NCBI RefSeq assembly: GCF_000236905.1
Contig: NC_016533.1
Span: 248,001-312,000, forward strand
Reading direction: 5' to 3'
Length of the DNA: 64,000 nucleotides
Origin: Tetrapisispora phaffii CBS 4417
Lineage: Eukaryota; Ascomycota; Saccharomycetes; Saccharomycetales; Saccharomycetaceae
Made by a program: the position numbers and the translations under genes. Each line of letters begins with the position of its first letter. The stretch's first letter is position 1. This document shows positions 1-9,289 of the stretch, one piece after another. A model generated the notes under the pieces. The model was not told where the DNA came from. It was given only the letters and a program-made list of their open reading frames with translations, and did no database searches.

Positions 1-422
1 AAAATACAATGTAGTCGGTAGTTCATCTGAGTTATTATTATCATTAAAATTACGTTGAGTATCTCTATCCACAACGGTTGTATCCTTGTGTTGTGGCACT
101 GAGTTTATTTGGTCATCAAAAGTATTTGTTATCGATTTTACAATTAAAGCGATAGCTTTGGCCACATTCATATAATCTCCTCTAACATGTATCACTCTCT
201 CTGGAGTGTCCTTATTATTTTCAGATATATTAATCTTTGTGGACGTTATATTTTTTATTTTACTTATTCTGTCGCCTCTATGTCCCACGACTAATGAAGC
301 TTCTCTGACAAGACACAACAATCTCAAATGGATATGGTTGTCATCAACAGTTGTGGCATTACTATCTTCTGACACTATATTTTTCGAATCTGAATCCAAT
401 CGACGTTCTTGCTCCTCTCCCG

Positions 423-453
<31 letters not shown>

Positions 454-597
454 TAGAGCAACACGCTTAATTTCAGCTTCTAACTGACCTTCCTGATTAT
501 CCTCATTCTTACGCTTCAGTACCTTGCTACTGTTTCCATCCATATCAGTGGCCTCTGAGCCTCTCTTATCGTCCACAAACTCCTCAGTACCAGTCAT
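1..597 (-). CDS. PBP2: KH-domain RNA-binding protein, PBP2-like (partial, runs off window start)
   Basis: The frame is open for 199 codons from the ATG at 595-597 down to base 1, so the C-terminal part lies outside the window. The N-terminus is acidic and includes a run of ten Asp encoded by GAT repeats (about residues 49-58). A KH domain follows, starting near residue 89 (HLRLLCLVREASLVVGHRG) with a GHRG loop in place of the GxxG and the usual alternation of Ile and Val. This first KH module resembles S. cerevisiae Pbp2 (YBR233W), a nuclear KH protein reported to interact with Pab1-binding protein 1, more than Hek2. The U2 snRNA gene about 3 kb away agrees, because PBP2 and LSR1 are close neighbours on S. 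cerevisiae chromosome II. It is divergent from COQ8. Later KH domains cannot be seen here. The main alternative is another KH paralogue of the HEK2 family. Confidence 0.75.
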
Positions 598-1062
598 AGT
601 TATATAGTACGCTTTTAAGCCTTTTTTTATTTTCTCGACTTGACACTTGTACCGGTTCTCTATTCACAAATTAACAATCGGAGCACAATCTATTTTCTGC
701 AAAGTACTAAGCAAAATTCAACAAATCTAAATTGTGCCCAATACCTTCCATTGAATCAAATGTATAAATATATATAAACTTTCAAATACATCTTTTACAA
801 TTGAACAGATCACTACAATTCATTATGAAACTTAACAACAAGACCTTTAATTTTATTTTTCAATGCACTTTACAAGCACGTCATTCACAACGAGACATCA
901 AACAGGGCCCTTTTGTTGCAAAGAACTAGATTTATATTTAAGAATCAGTGAATATTATAACCAAGTTTTGTAATTGTGCAACTGTGATTGGTTTTTTAAC
1001 TGAACGTGTCAGTTGCATCTATCTAGAATAGCCTTTGTTGTTGTGCTGGCTGTGGTTCTGCG
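598..1062. promoter_or_regulatory. divergent promoter region of the KH gene and COQ8
   Basis: This 465-bp gap separates two divergent genes and must hold both promoters. An AT-rich TATA-like stretch (TATAAATATATATAAA) lies at about 763-778, nearer the COQ8 side. I see no other strong motif and no ORF of note. Confidence 0.4.
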
Positions 1063-2881
1063 ATGTCAAGACAAAATTTATATCAATACTATTGCATGCT
1101 ATCAGGTGCTCGATCTGTCATAAAAGGATCTGGTATTGTTGCTAAGGAATCTCTATCGACTTGGGTCAATACCTCTACTCTAACGAGACCGATACTGAAT
1201 CAATTTCAATGGTTTCATGATCCAAAATGGGAACAGGCAAAAACTCTGTCTAATACAATAAGATATGGTGGTGGGAAGATTAATATAAGACAATATTCTA
1301 CTCAAAGAAGCGTTAAGAAAGTATGTTGAAGTGTTTAATTGTTATTTTCTAAGTATGTGGATTTTTTTGACTAACACGGATAGTCTCTGTGAGCTATGTG
1401 GTTCACTTGTCTCTATATACGCACATATCATTATGTATATGTATATATTTGAATACAAGTGTGATTTCCCTGTTCGAAAGTTGACAATCCTTTAAATGTA
1501 GAATGACAGTGACGATACAGTTGAGTCTGGAAAAGTCCGCATATTGGAGAGTTCAGAGGTCCCGACCTCTAGGATATCTCGTTTGTTTCATTACGGTTCA
1601 TTGGCAGCTAATGTCGGTGCCAACATCGCTGTCAAGAGTATATCAGAGGCCTCGAGAGGAAATAGACCATCATGGAAATCATTAATCCTTTCTGAATCTA
1701 ATATTGAAGCTATAGTGAAGAAGTTCTCGAAAATGAGAGGTGCTGCATTGAAAATAGGGCAAATGATGTCATTCCAAGACGATAAATTATTACCAAAGGA
1801 ATTGTATGAAATTTTATCTAGGGTGCAAAACAGTGCAAACTATATGCCCCAAAGACAATTGGATAGAGTTATGAGAAAAGAATTGGGTTCCGATTGGGAG
1901 ACAAAATTTTTTAAAACTTTCAATAAGACACCTTTAGCTGCAGCTAGCATTGGCCAAGTACATGAAGCTGAACTGAAGAATGGAGATAAAGTAGTTGTAA
2001 AAGTACAGTACCCAGGAGTAAAGGATTCTATTGACTCTGATTTGAATAACATATTGATGCTGTTAACAGCCTCTAGATTATTGCCAAAGGGTTTGTTTCT
2101 TGATAAGACAGTAGCCAATGCAAGAAGAGAACTAAAATGGGAATGTGATTACAAAAGAGAAGCACTTGCATTGACAAAATTTAGAGAATTAGTTAAAAAT
2201 GATTCTGCATTCGTGGTTCCAAAAGTATACGATGAATTGACCACAGAAGCTGTTTTAACCATGGAAAAATTAGAAGGTGCTGAAATAATGAAATTACCAA
2301 ACGATATTCCACAGTCGTTAAGAAACTTTATTGGTGAAAATATAATGAGACTGTGTTTGAATGAAATTGCTACTTTTGAGTTCATGCAAACCGATCCTAA
2401 CTGGGCTAATTTCTTATACAATAAGAAAACAAACAAAGTTGAATTATTAGATTTTGGTGCCTCTAGGCCATTTCCTGCCGGATTTGTAACTGCGTATAGG
2501 AAACTGTTAACGTACGCTAGAGATATTGACTATGAAGGAGTTAAGAAAATGTCTATTGAATTAGGATATCTAAATGGCTTGGAATCAAAATCAATGGTGG
2601 ATGCTCATATAGAGAGTATTGTTACATTATGTGAAGTGTTTAGGGGGAAAGATACAGATGTGTTTCCGTTTAGTGAGCAAACAGTCTCTGATAGAATAAG
2701 AAGCAATATTGGATTAATGCTAAATGAAAGACTCTGTCCACCACCAGATGAGACTTACTCTTTGCATCGTAAATTTAGTGGTGTATTCTTGTTGTGTTCT
2801 AGATTGGGAGCTGACGTTCATTGTGCGAAACTCTTCAATGAAATATTCTACTTGAAAGACGAGGAAACAGTTACAAAATAG
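1063..2881 (+). CDS. COQ8: COQ8/ABC1 atypical kinase for coenzyme Q synthesis, two exons
   Basis: I read this as join(1063..1320,1502..2881), 545 aa. Coq8 is a mitochondrial ADCK/UbiB-family atypical kinase or ATPase needed for the coenzyme Q biosynthetic complex. Exon 1 gives a Ser/Arg/Lys-rich, presequence-like N-terminus that ends in frame at a GTATGT donor. Exon 2 opens with NDSDDTVESGK and runs into the conserved SSEVPTSRISRLFHYGS block. Family hallmarks are all present: KxGQ (KIGQ, 170-173), the Ala-rich loop AAASIGQVH (232-240), the VVKVQ lysine (253), DPNWANF (384-390) and LDFGASRPF (from 402). Without splicing, the conserved part has no ATG in the right place, since its frame near 1544 begins with TTG. 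S. cerevisiae Coq8 is 501 aa and, as I recall, intronless. Identity is nearly certain; the intron is an inference from frame and splice signals. Confidence 0.95.
1321..1501 (+). other. predicted spliceosomal intron of COQ8 (181 nt)
   Basis: The donor GTATGT at 1321-1326 is the canonical yeast 5' splice site. A TGACTAAC branch-point-like motif lies at 1368-1375; the yeast consensus is TACTAAC, so it differs at the first base. The acceptor TAG is at 1499-1501. Between the branch and this acceptor the only other YAG is at 1381-1383, too close to the branch to be used normally. Removing the segment joins exon 1 (exactly 86 codons) in phase with the conserved coding frame. The branch-to-acceptor distance (about 125 nt) is long for yeast. 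Confidence 0.8.
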
Positions 2882-3289
2882 TTAACGGTTCATATTTATC
2901 GTTATAGGAAATGTGTGAACAAGTTTCCGTGTATATAAAATAATAACTATTCGGAACATGGTTCTTATACAGATAATATATATGCTTAATCCCTACACTA
3001 TGTATCATCAATGTAAATATTGAAATTGTAAATAATGAATTTAATATTTTGTTCATGCTTCCTTTGATGAACGTTTAGGTATAAGAACAAAACGTAACAA
3101 CATTTTGTAATCATTGGTCTAAACATTCAAGGTCTCTCGACAAAACCTATGAACACAAATTAGACAGGATGCTATATACTACTATATATTGGTATATATA
3201 CACTAACGATAGCTTCATATTTCAAACTAAAGACCATGAATGTACTCATTCATAAATTCTTAGAGTGAAAGGGGGGGTCGGATATAGAA
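2882..3289. other. intergenic, COQ8 3' side to U2 3' side
   Basis: AT-rich sequence between the 3' end of COQ8 and the inferred 3' end of U2 on the opposite strand, so it should hold both transcript ends. A run of seven G lies at about 3271-3277. No supported gene. Confidence 0.4.
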
Positions 3290-4395
3290 ACTAGAGACGC
3301 ATCAAGCAGCCAGTATAATATACAGTGCCTGTACAAGACAAACCATGTATGCGTGCAAGGGCTGCGACACTTCTAATTGTAATAGAGTAAGTATCAAATG
3401 TCCAGTACGGTTCAGGCCATGCGAGCGACTAGAACAATTCACAGAGAGATACCTCTCCTTGAAGATGCGTCCCTTAACATGATATTCAAAAATGCCTATG
3501 AAACATCCTATAACAATACAGTCCCCCTTCTCCCCACAACGACAATTGTAGCAACATAATCCATCAAACAGAATCAAAAAGAGCCCGGAAACCCGCTCCA
3601 TGGCACTATCCCTGAGAAAGAGACTCTCTGTTTCGGATTGTGTAAAAGAATATACTTTTAAAGAGGAGATATATTGATCTAGGGGAATAAGCAAGCTTAC
3701 TCTATTACAGAAAAGAAACAATGCGCAAACAAAAGTCCTTACAACGTCTCTTCACAAACCTAAATCACCTCCTTTAAAAAATAAATTCCCATGTATACAC
3801 AACAGTAAAACAACAAGGCTCTCTTCAAAAATCGCAATTCCATGAAAGAACGAATAACCGAGTTCTAAGTAATCCCTAAGAAAAATGCGCCACAAAAACC
3901 CTCGATAGAAAGAAATTGGAAAACAATAATAATTACAAAGTCATCCCATTATAACAAATCTGAACGCAACATGTATAAGAAACAAACACCGTGAATCATC
4001 CTAATTATTGCCACTCGACCCAATCCATAAACCAAACATTCCGGATGCATTTTTTCTTTCCTCCCCTTAACAAAATCAACTAAGAAATCGTCAAGTTAAA
4101 AGGAAAAGAAAAACCCATCTAAAGGAAGTCTAAAAGAAAATGAATCCCTAAAGACTCAGATACCACTCCGAAAACAATCTCTCTATATCCATAATCTTCT
4201 AACATCATGATGAATCCTGAATCATATAAATCCAAGAAAACAATAACAACGTTAAAAAACCAAAAAAATTTTGAAGTTGCCAAAAAATGTGTTGTAACTT
4301 AAAAAGGTAATGATCCTCATTGAGGTCATTTCAGTTGTTACGCTGAAAAGAACAGATACTACACTTGATCTAAGCCAAATGGCAAAGAGATTTGG
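3290..4395 (-). ncRNA. LSR1: U2 spliceosomal snRNA (long yeast form)
   Basis: Read on the minus strand, the 5' part starts near 4395 with the very conserved U2 sequence ATCTCTTTGCCATTTGGCTT, followed by AGATCAAGTGTAGTATCTGT. GTAGTA at 4357-4362 is the branch-point-recognition sequence that pairs with the intron branch site. Stem-loop II follows, then an Sm-type site (ACATTTTTTG, 4281-4290). About 1 kb of less conserved sequence comes next, as in S. cerevisiae U2 (1175 nt), which carries a large fungal-specific insertion. Near 3295-3355 complementary ACGCAT and ATGCGT segments could close the terminal stem, so I place the 3' end near 3290. The 5' end is secure to a few bases; the 3' end is only approximate. 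The 139-codon minus-strand frame inside it (3302-3721) is a chance ORF. Confidence 0.93.
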
Positions 4396-5020
4396 TTTCT
4401 TTAAAAAGAAAATAATAAATAAGAACAAAAAAAAAAGTATAATATGAATTAATAAATATATAATATTGTTACAAATTATCTTTTATGATATTTTAAATTT
4501 CCTTTCCTTTATATACGTTTGTAAAAATTCTCTTTCATCTTTTCTATTTTTTCGTTTTTGTGGCAAAAAAAACATGATCGGCGCTTAAAATAAAAGACCA
4601 TCACAAAATTCGTTTCTTTTTTATGTCCCTTTTAGGAAACACAAAATAATATCATAGTTTACGAAAATATAATGCCGGGTAATACTATTGTCTTTTTGGA
4701 AACTTATTGTTAAAGCGCTAATTTGACTAATAGGAAATATATATAGAGAGAGATATATCTATATAAGAACTAAGCTATAACTGATATAATTGATATTATT
4801 GATATTATTGATACAATTGACTTATTATGGATTAAATTATAATAAGTGTCTTTAGAAATAAATTAAACTGGATATACTGATAATTGCAATAATAAAATTT
4901 GGGTGGCTTGTCTGTTTAAGTTATTGATTTTTCTGCTCTTTTTTCATTCCTTTAATATTACCTTAATTTTGCTTTTATTACATTGGATAATTTTAGGGAC
5001 TAATCTTAATTTATGGAACT
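4396..5020. promoter_or_regulatory. divergent upstream region of U2 and PAN2
   Basis: Very AT-rich. It must contain the U2 promoter (minus strand; a candidate TATA-like stretch ATAAATATATAATA lies near 4452-4465) and the PAN2 promoter and leader. A short tandem array of TTGATATTA-like units occupies roughly 4783-4821 on the PAN2 side. Confidence 0.4.
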
Positions 5021-5024
5021 ATGA
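5013..5024 (+). promoter_or_regulatory. three-codon uORF overlapping the PAN2 start
   Basis: ATG GAA CTA TGA runs from 5013 to 5024. Its last sense codon and stop overlap the PAN2 initiation codon at 5021-5023 in another frame (CTATGA). If the leader includes it, scanning ribosomes meet this AUG 8 nt before the PAN2 AUG. Confidence 0.5.
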
Positions 5025-8000
5025 ATAATTGGCAACCATCATTTGTTAATTCTGTGGATTTAACAGAACATTTAAAAAAATCATATTTTAGATACGATGA
5101 TAAAGAAAAACAAATTAGTAAAATTGTCTTTGATGATTTTGCAAATTTGATTTGGTGTGGTGATACTTATGGTAGAGTGTCTTCTTATGATATCAATTCT
5201 CAATTATACACTAGATGTACTTCTCATATTGGTGCGATTCCGGTTAATGATATTTTAATACGTAAAGAAGGAATCATTTCATTATGTGACGATTCTATTC
5301 ATATTTCAAATAGAAGAGGTGTAACAATATCAAGTATTACAAGTATGGAATTATCTGTGTTGACAGGTTTGAAAACTATGTGTTTTAATTCGAATGATTC
5401 TCAAAATTCAATTTATTGTGCTGGCAATAATACAAACACAGGTATCATTTCAATTGACTTGAATAAAAATTGTCTATCTTCAATGATCGACTATAATCCA
5501 AAAGTTAAACTTTTATGTACAAGCAATAAAATCATATCTATTGGTAAACAATCAGGTTCAATTGATTTATTAGATCCAAACTCAAATCATATTATCAAAT
5601 CATTTGCAGGTCATTCTGCTACCATATCAGCTATGGATTCAAGGGATTATACTTTAACTACAGTAGGGAAATCAAAGCGTTTCAATAACACGTATGCAGA
5701 TCCTTTTGTAAATGTATACGATTTAAGGATAATGAGACAACTACCGCCGATTTCGTTTTCAAAAGGAACTTCAATGGGTTCAGGAGGTGCTGATTTCGTT
5801 AGGTTACATCCAGTATTACCAACAATAATGACTGTAGCATCCGATCAAGGATCTTTTGATTTCGTTGATTTATCAAACCCAATATTGAGAACCCAATATG
5901 TACATCCTTGCAAGTCAATTAAAGCGATGGAACTCTCTCCAAATGGAGATCATATTGCATTTTTGAATAGCGACAACACTCTAAACCTTTGGTCACGTTC
6001 TGGTGGTAGTACAAATTGTACTAATAAACCAGAACCATTGGAATATCCGGAATATATTAATGATGGTGTAAACTCAGGTTTAACATCAATTGATAATTTT
6101 GATTATCCATTAAGTTCTGTCGGTATGCCATATTATAATGAAAAATTACTCTCTGCATGGCCACAAGTAATCTTCCACAGTAACGGTACAATTCCCAAAG
6201 CTATAGATTCGAACTCACTACAATCCCCTAAAGTCAAAAATCCGACTTTAAATTCAAGAACAAGTTCAACCCAAACTGCTAATTCTCATTTAGCTTCAAA
6301 GCAATACCCACTATTAAGGTATAATAAATCAAAATATGGACATGGTAATGTCGCTGAAACGTATGTATCACTATCTGAGATAAGAAAGAAGCAAAATACA
6401 AAATCTACTTTTGCAAATAAAGCCACTACATCCGGTAATGGGAATGGGAGTCAATCGGATGAATTAAGCGATATATTAAGGGTCAAACCAGAAAGAGATA
6501 ATGAAATACCTCCTGCATATACAAAATTACAATTAACACATGGTAAATATGGTTCAGATAATTTCGATTTCAAAGCATTTAATCAAACTAAATACTCAGG
6601 TTTAGATACCGATTTGGACCATCCATATATTAATCCAATTGTTCAACTGTATAGATTTGTTCCGGAAATATTTAATTTCATTGTTGGATGTTTAAAATAT
6701 GAAAACTTCAGTCCGAACTCCATTTTAACAGAGTTAGGTTATCTTTACGATATGATGCAAAGATCAGAAGGTAGGGTATGTTTAACGTCAAACTTACAAG
6801 CTACATTAGATATAATAGAGGAAAATAATTCCTTCAAGTCAACTGGTTTTACTTCATCCAAGCAGTCTAAAAAATCAAATATAGAGATAAATTATCAAAC
6901 TATTAATGACACGCCTATGAATAAGAAAACCTCTGTTGGCAGTAACGAGAACTTAATGACAAGCACAATACAAAATTTTAATGAATTTCTATTAGACCAC
7001 TTAATGACTGACGAATTACAAAGAAACATACATAGTATAACGTTAGAAGAAGCATTTGGATTTCATCTAGAGACAAATATTTCATCTAGTTGTCTACATT
7101 ACGAAAAGAATACTAGCATTGTTCCTACATTGACAGTTTGTTCACCAATAAAGAATAATTTGAAACATAATGTAAGGAAATTAAACAATCAAACAATATT
7201 ACCATATATAGAGTCCTCAATGAAGAGAACCGCTTTGATGCAAAGCACGTGTGAGGTTTGTAATAAACAAGAACTTGTAGAGTATGAAAGTATTATCAAG
7301 AATTTGCCTCCTGTTTTATCATTGAATTTATTATTATCTGATTTTGAATGGGGTATCGCCAAAACAGTGAAAGACTGGCTAACGTTAGAATTCCATGCAA
7401 CTATCTCTAAAGATAAAGCTGTATTGAAGAACCATCCTGGTGAACTGAAGACATCCAATCCAATTTTCAAATATGAATTGAGTGGTTACATTGCGAGAAT
7501 AACCGATACCAATGGTGAATCTAGATTGGTTACATATTCAAGAGCATTTGATGCGAACTCGAAGCGTTTCAAATGGTACATGTTCAACGACTATTTAGTG
7601 GTAGAAGTAGAAGAAGAAGAGGCTTTGAATATTTCGTATTGGTGGAAAACAATAGAAACCGTAATTTATTGTGATTCCGAAGAAATTAGGAAACCATTTT
7701 TATCGGTTGATAGTTATCCAATAAATTATAATATACTTTATCGTGACCATTTTGCAAACGGAATCAGAAAAGATGTTATCAAACAATACACGCTATTGAA
7801 TAAAGATGATGATAAAGACGTACCAAAACCAGGAACTCTAGTAGCAATCGATGCTGAATTTGTAGTTCTTAATGAAGAGATCAGTGAAATTGATTGTAAA
7901 GGTAACAAGACTATTATCAAACCTAAAAAGACAGCTCTAGCTCGTGTTTCCATTTTAAGAGGCGATGAAGGCGATAAATTTGGTGAACCATTTGTTGATG

Positions 8001-8467
8001 ATTACATTGTTAACAATGATCGAATTGAAAATTATGTGACGAAATATAGTGGTATAGAACCTGGTGACTTAGACATCAAATATAGTTCCAAACAGTTAGT
8101 GAATAGAAATGTTACCTATAGAAAGATTTGGTTACTAATGCAAATGGGATGTGTGTTTGTAGGACATGGGTTAAATAATGATTTCAAACAAATTAATATT
8201 AACATTCCAAACAACCAAATCAGAGATACATCTATTTATTTCTTACAAGGTAAGAGATATTTATCACTGAGATACTTAGCGTTTGCAATCTTGGACAGTA
8301 ACATTCAAGAAGGAAATCATGATTCAATCGAAGATGCATTCACAGCATTAGTCCTTTATAAGAAATATTTAAGCTTAAAGGAAAACAATACCCTGAATCA
8401 TGTACTAGACGTCATCTACGAGGAAGGAAGAATCACCAATTTCAAAGTTCCAGAACTGACCAGATAG
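5021..8467 (+). CDS. PAN2: PAN2, catalytic subunit of the Pan2-Pan3 poly(A) nuclease
   Basis: Pan2 is the 3'-5' exonuclease of the Pan2-Pan3 complex that trims mRNA poly(A) tails in the cytoplasm. The 1148-aa product (S. cerevisiae about 1115) has the expected order: an N-terminal WD40-like propeller (about 1-340), a linker that binds Pan3, an inactive ubiquitin-hydrolase-like domain (about 500-840, with a CEVC/Cys-rich patch), and a C-terminal RNase D/DEDDh exonuclease. The catalytic set can be read directly: D944 and E946 in VAIDAEFV, D1054 in HGLNNDF, H1100 and D1105 in HDSIEDA. The exonuclease therefore looks active. The ATG at 5021 gives the conserved MNNWQP start. S. cerevisiae PAN2 is YGL094C, close to NUP145 there as here. 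Confidence 0.97.
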   Translation: MNNWQPSFVNSVDLTEHLKKSYFRYDDKEKQISKIVFDDFANLIWCGDTYGRVSSYDINSQLYTRCTSHIGAIPVNDILIRKEGIISLCDDSIHISNRRGVTISSITSMELSVLTGLKTMCFNSNDSQNSIYCAGNNTNTGIISIDLNKNCLSSMIDYNPKVKLLCTSNKIISIGKQSGSIDLLDPNSNHIIKSFAGHSATISAMDSRDYTLTTVGKSKRFNNTYADPFVNVYDLRIMRQLPPISFSKGTSMGSGGADFVRLHPVLPTIMTVASDQGSFDFVDLSNPILRTQYVHPCKSIKAMELSPNGDHIAFLNSDNTLNLWSRSGGSTNCTNKPEPLEYPEYINDGVNSGLTSIDNFDYPLSSVGMPYYNEKLLSAWPQVIFHSNGTIPKAIDSNSLQSPKVKNPTLNSRTSSTQTANSHLASKQYPLLRYNKSKYGHGNVAETYVSLSEIRKKQNTKSTFANKATTSGNGNGSQSDELSDILRVKPERDNEIPPAYTKLQLTHGKYGSDNFDFKAFNQTKYSGLDTDLDHPYINPIVQLYRFVPEIFNFIVGCLKYENFSPNSILTELGYLYDMMQRSEGRVCLTSNLQATLDIIEENNSFKSTGFTSSKQSKKSNIEINYQTINDTPMNKKTSVGSNENLMTSTIQNFNEFLLDHLMTDELQRNIHSITLEEAFGFHLETNISSSCLHYEKNTSIVPTLTVCSPIKNNLKHNVRKLNNQTILPYIESSMKRTALMQSTCEVCNKQELVEYESIIKNLPPVLSLNLLLSDFEWGIAKTVKDWLTLEFHATISKDKAVLKNHPGELKTSNPIFKYELSGYIARITDTNGESRLVTYSRAFDANSKRFKWYMFNDYLVVEVEEEEALNISYWWKTIETVIYCDSEEIRKPFLSVDSYPINYNILYRDHFANGIRKDVIKQYTLLNKDDDKDVPKPGTLVAIDAEFVVLNEEISEIDCKGNKTIIKPKKTALARVSILRGDEGDKFGEPFVDDYIVNNDRIENYVTKYSGIEPGDLDIKYSSKQLVNRNVTYRKIWLLMQMGCVFVGHGLNNDFKQININIPNNQIRDTSIYFLQGKRYLSLRYLAFAILDSNIQEGNHDSIEDAFTALVLYKKYLSLKENNTLNHVLDVIYEEGRITNFKVPELTR

Positions 8468-9289
8468 AGAAGATATCAAGATTTAAATAAAAAGGAAAAC
8501 ATAACAATAATATAATATCATACCTTACATGTATACATGCTTTATTATTTATGTATGATACCTGTTTTACCCGCCTTCATGATTTTAAAACACACATGCG
8601 GTTACCCGACGCCAAAACAAACGGCCCACTAAACGAGACTGTAACCCGGATATATCCAAACCGGCGCCATTTACCCAGCCACCACCTCCACCCGCCTAAA
8701 GGCGTAGGTGTTCACTTTCGTGTGCCACGGTTTTACCCGCCCACGTAAGAAACGATTTCTGCCCTCTTCTTCCGCTGTTGAAGGTTTTCGGAAAAGACAT
8801 AAATTACTAATTCTACCTTTCTCATTCTATACAACACACGATATAACACAATATAATATATTCTCACCCCCCCAAACTCATCAAATATATTATATATATT
8901 ATGTTTATAATTATTTAAAGGAATGAATATATTCAATAAAAGGTGTAATTTTAGTTTTGTTCGATAGACAGTTTTCATTCGCATTACTAAGTTGCTATAC
9001 GCCACCACTTGCACAAGTTATATATTTGGTACAATTGCTTTGTTGTCTAGCCTTTTTGGATTTATTACTTTATTAGAATTTTTTGGGACTTCCAGACTAT
9101 AAACTATTACAACCCTACTTCTAACTGTGGATTAATACGATTTTAATTTTATTTTTCTTTTAAATTATATTTATATATAAACCACTTGTATAAACACATT
9201 TCACTCCACTTCCATCCCAAATCTGTTTTCCCTTTGATTCCTGAACTAAACTTTATTTTTCATTGCACAACATCTAATTATACCATATT
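8468..9289. promoter_or_regulatory. PAN2-PPQ1 intergenic region with Reb1-like site cluster
   Basis: 822 bp upstream of PPQ1. TTACCCG, the core of the yeast Reb1 site, occurs at 8567-8573, 8602-8608 and 8733-8739. A related TAACCCGG is at about 8642 and TTACCCA at 8671-8677. This 170-bp segment is richer in GC than its surroundings. The remainder, up to the PPQ1 ATG, is AT-rich with poly-T tracts. The short frames here are not credible genes. Confidence 0.5.

Noticed and set aside
206..487. 93-codon plus-strand frame with a poly-Ser run
   Set aside because: It is the complement of the KH gene's poly-Asp coding sequence; the minus-strand frame has a real KH domain.
3302..3721. 139-codon minus-strand frame
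   Set aside because: It lies inside the U2 snRNA gene on the same strand and resembles no protein.
8783..8800. CDEIII-like TTTTCGGAAAA
   Set aside because: Spacing of the flanking TTTATG to CCGAA is wrong, and there is no CDEI/CDEII partner.
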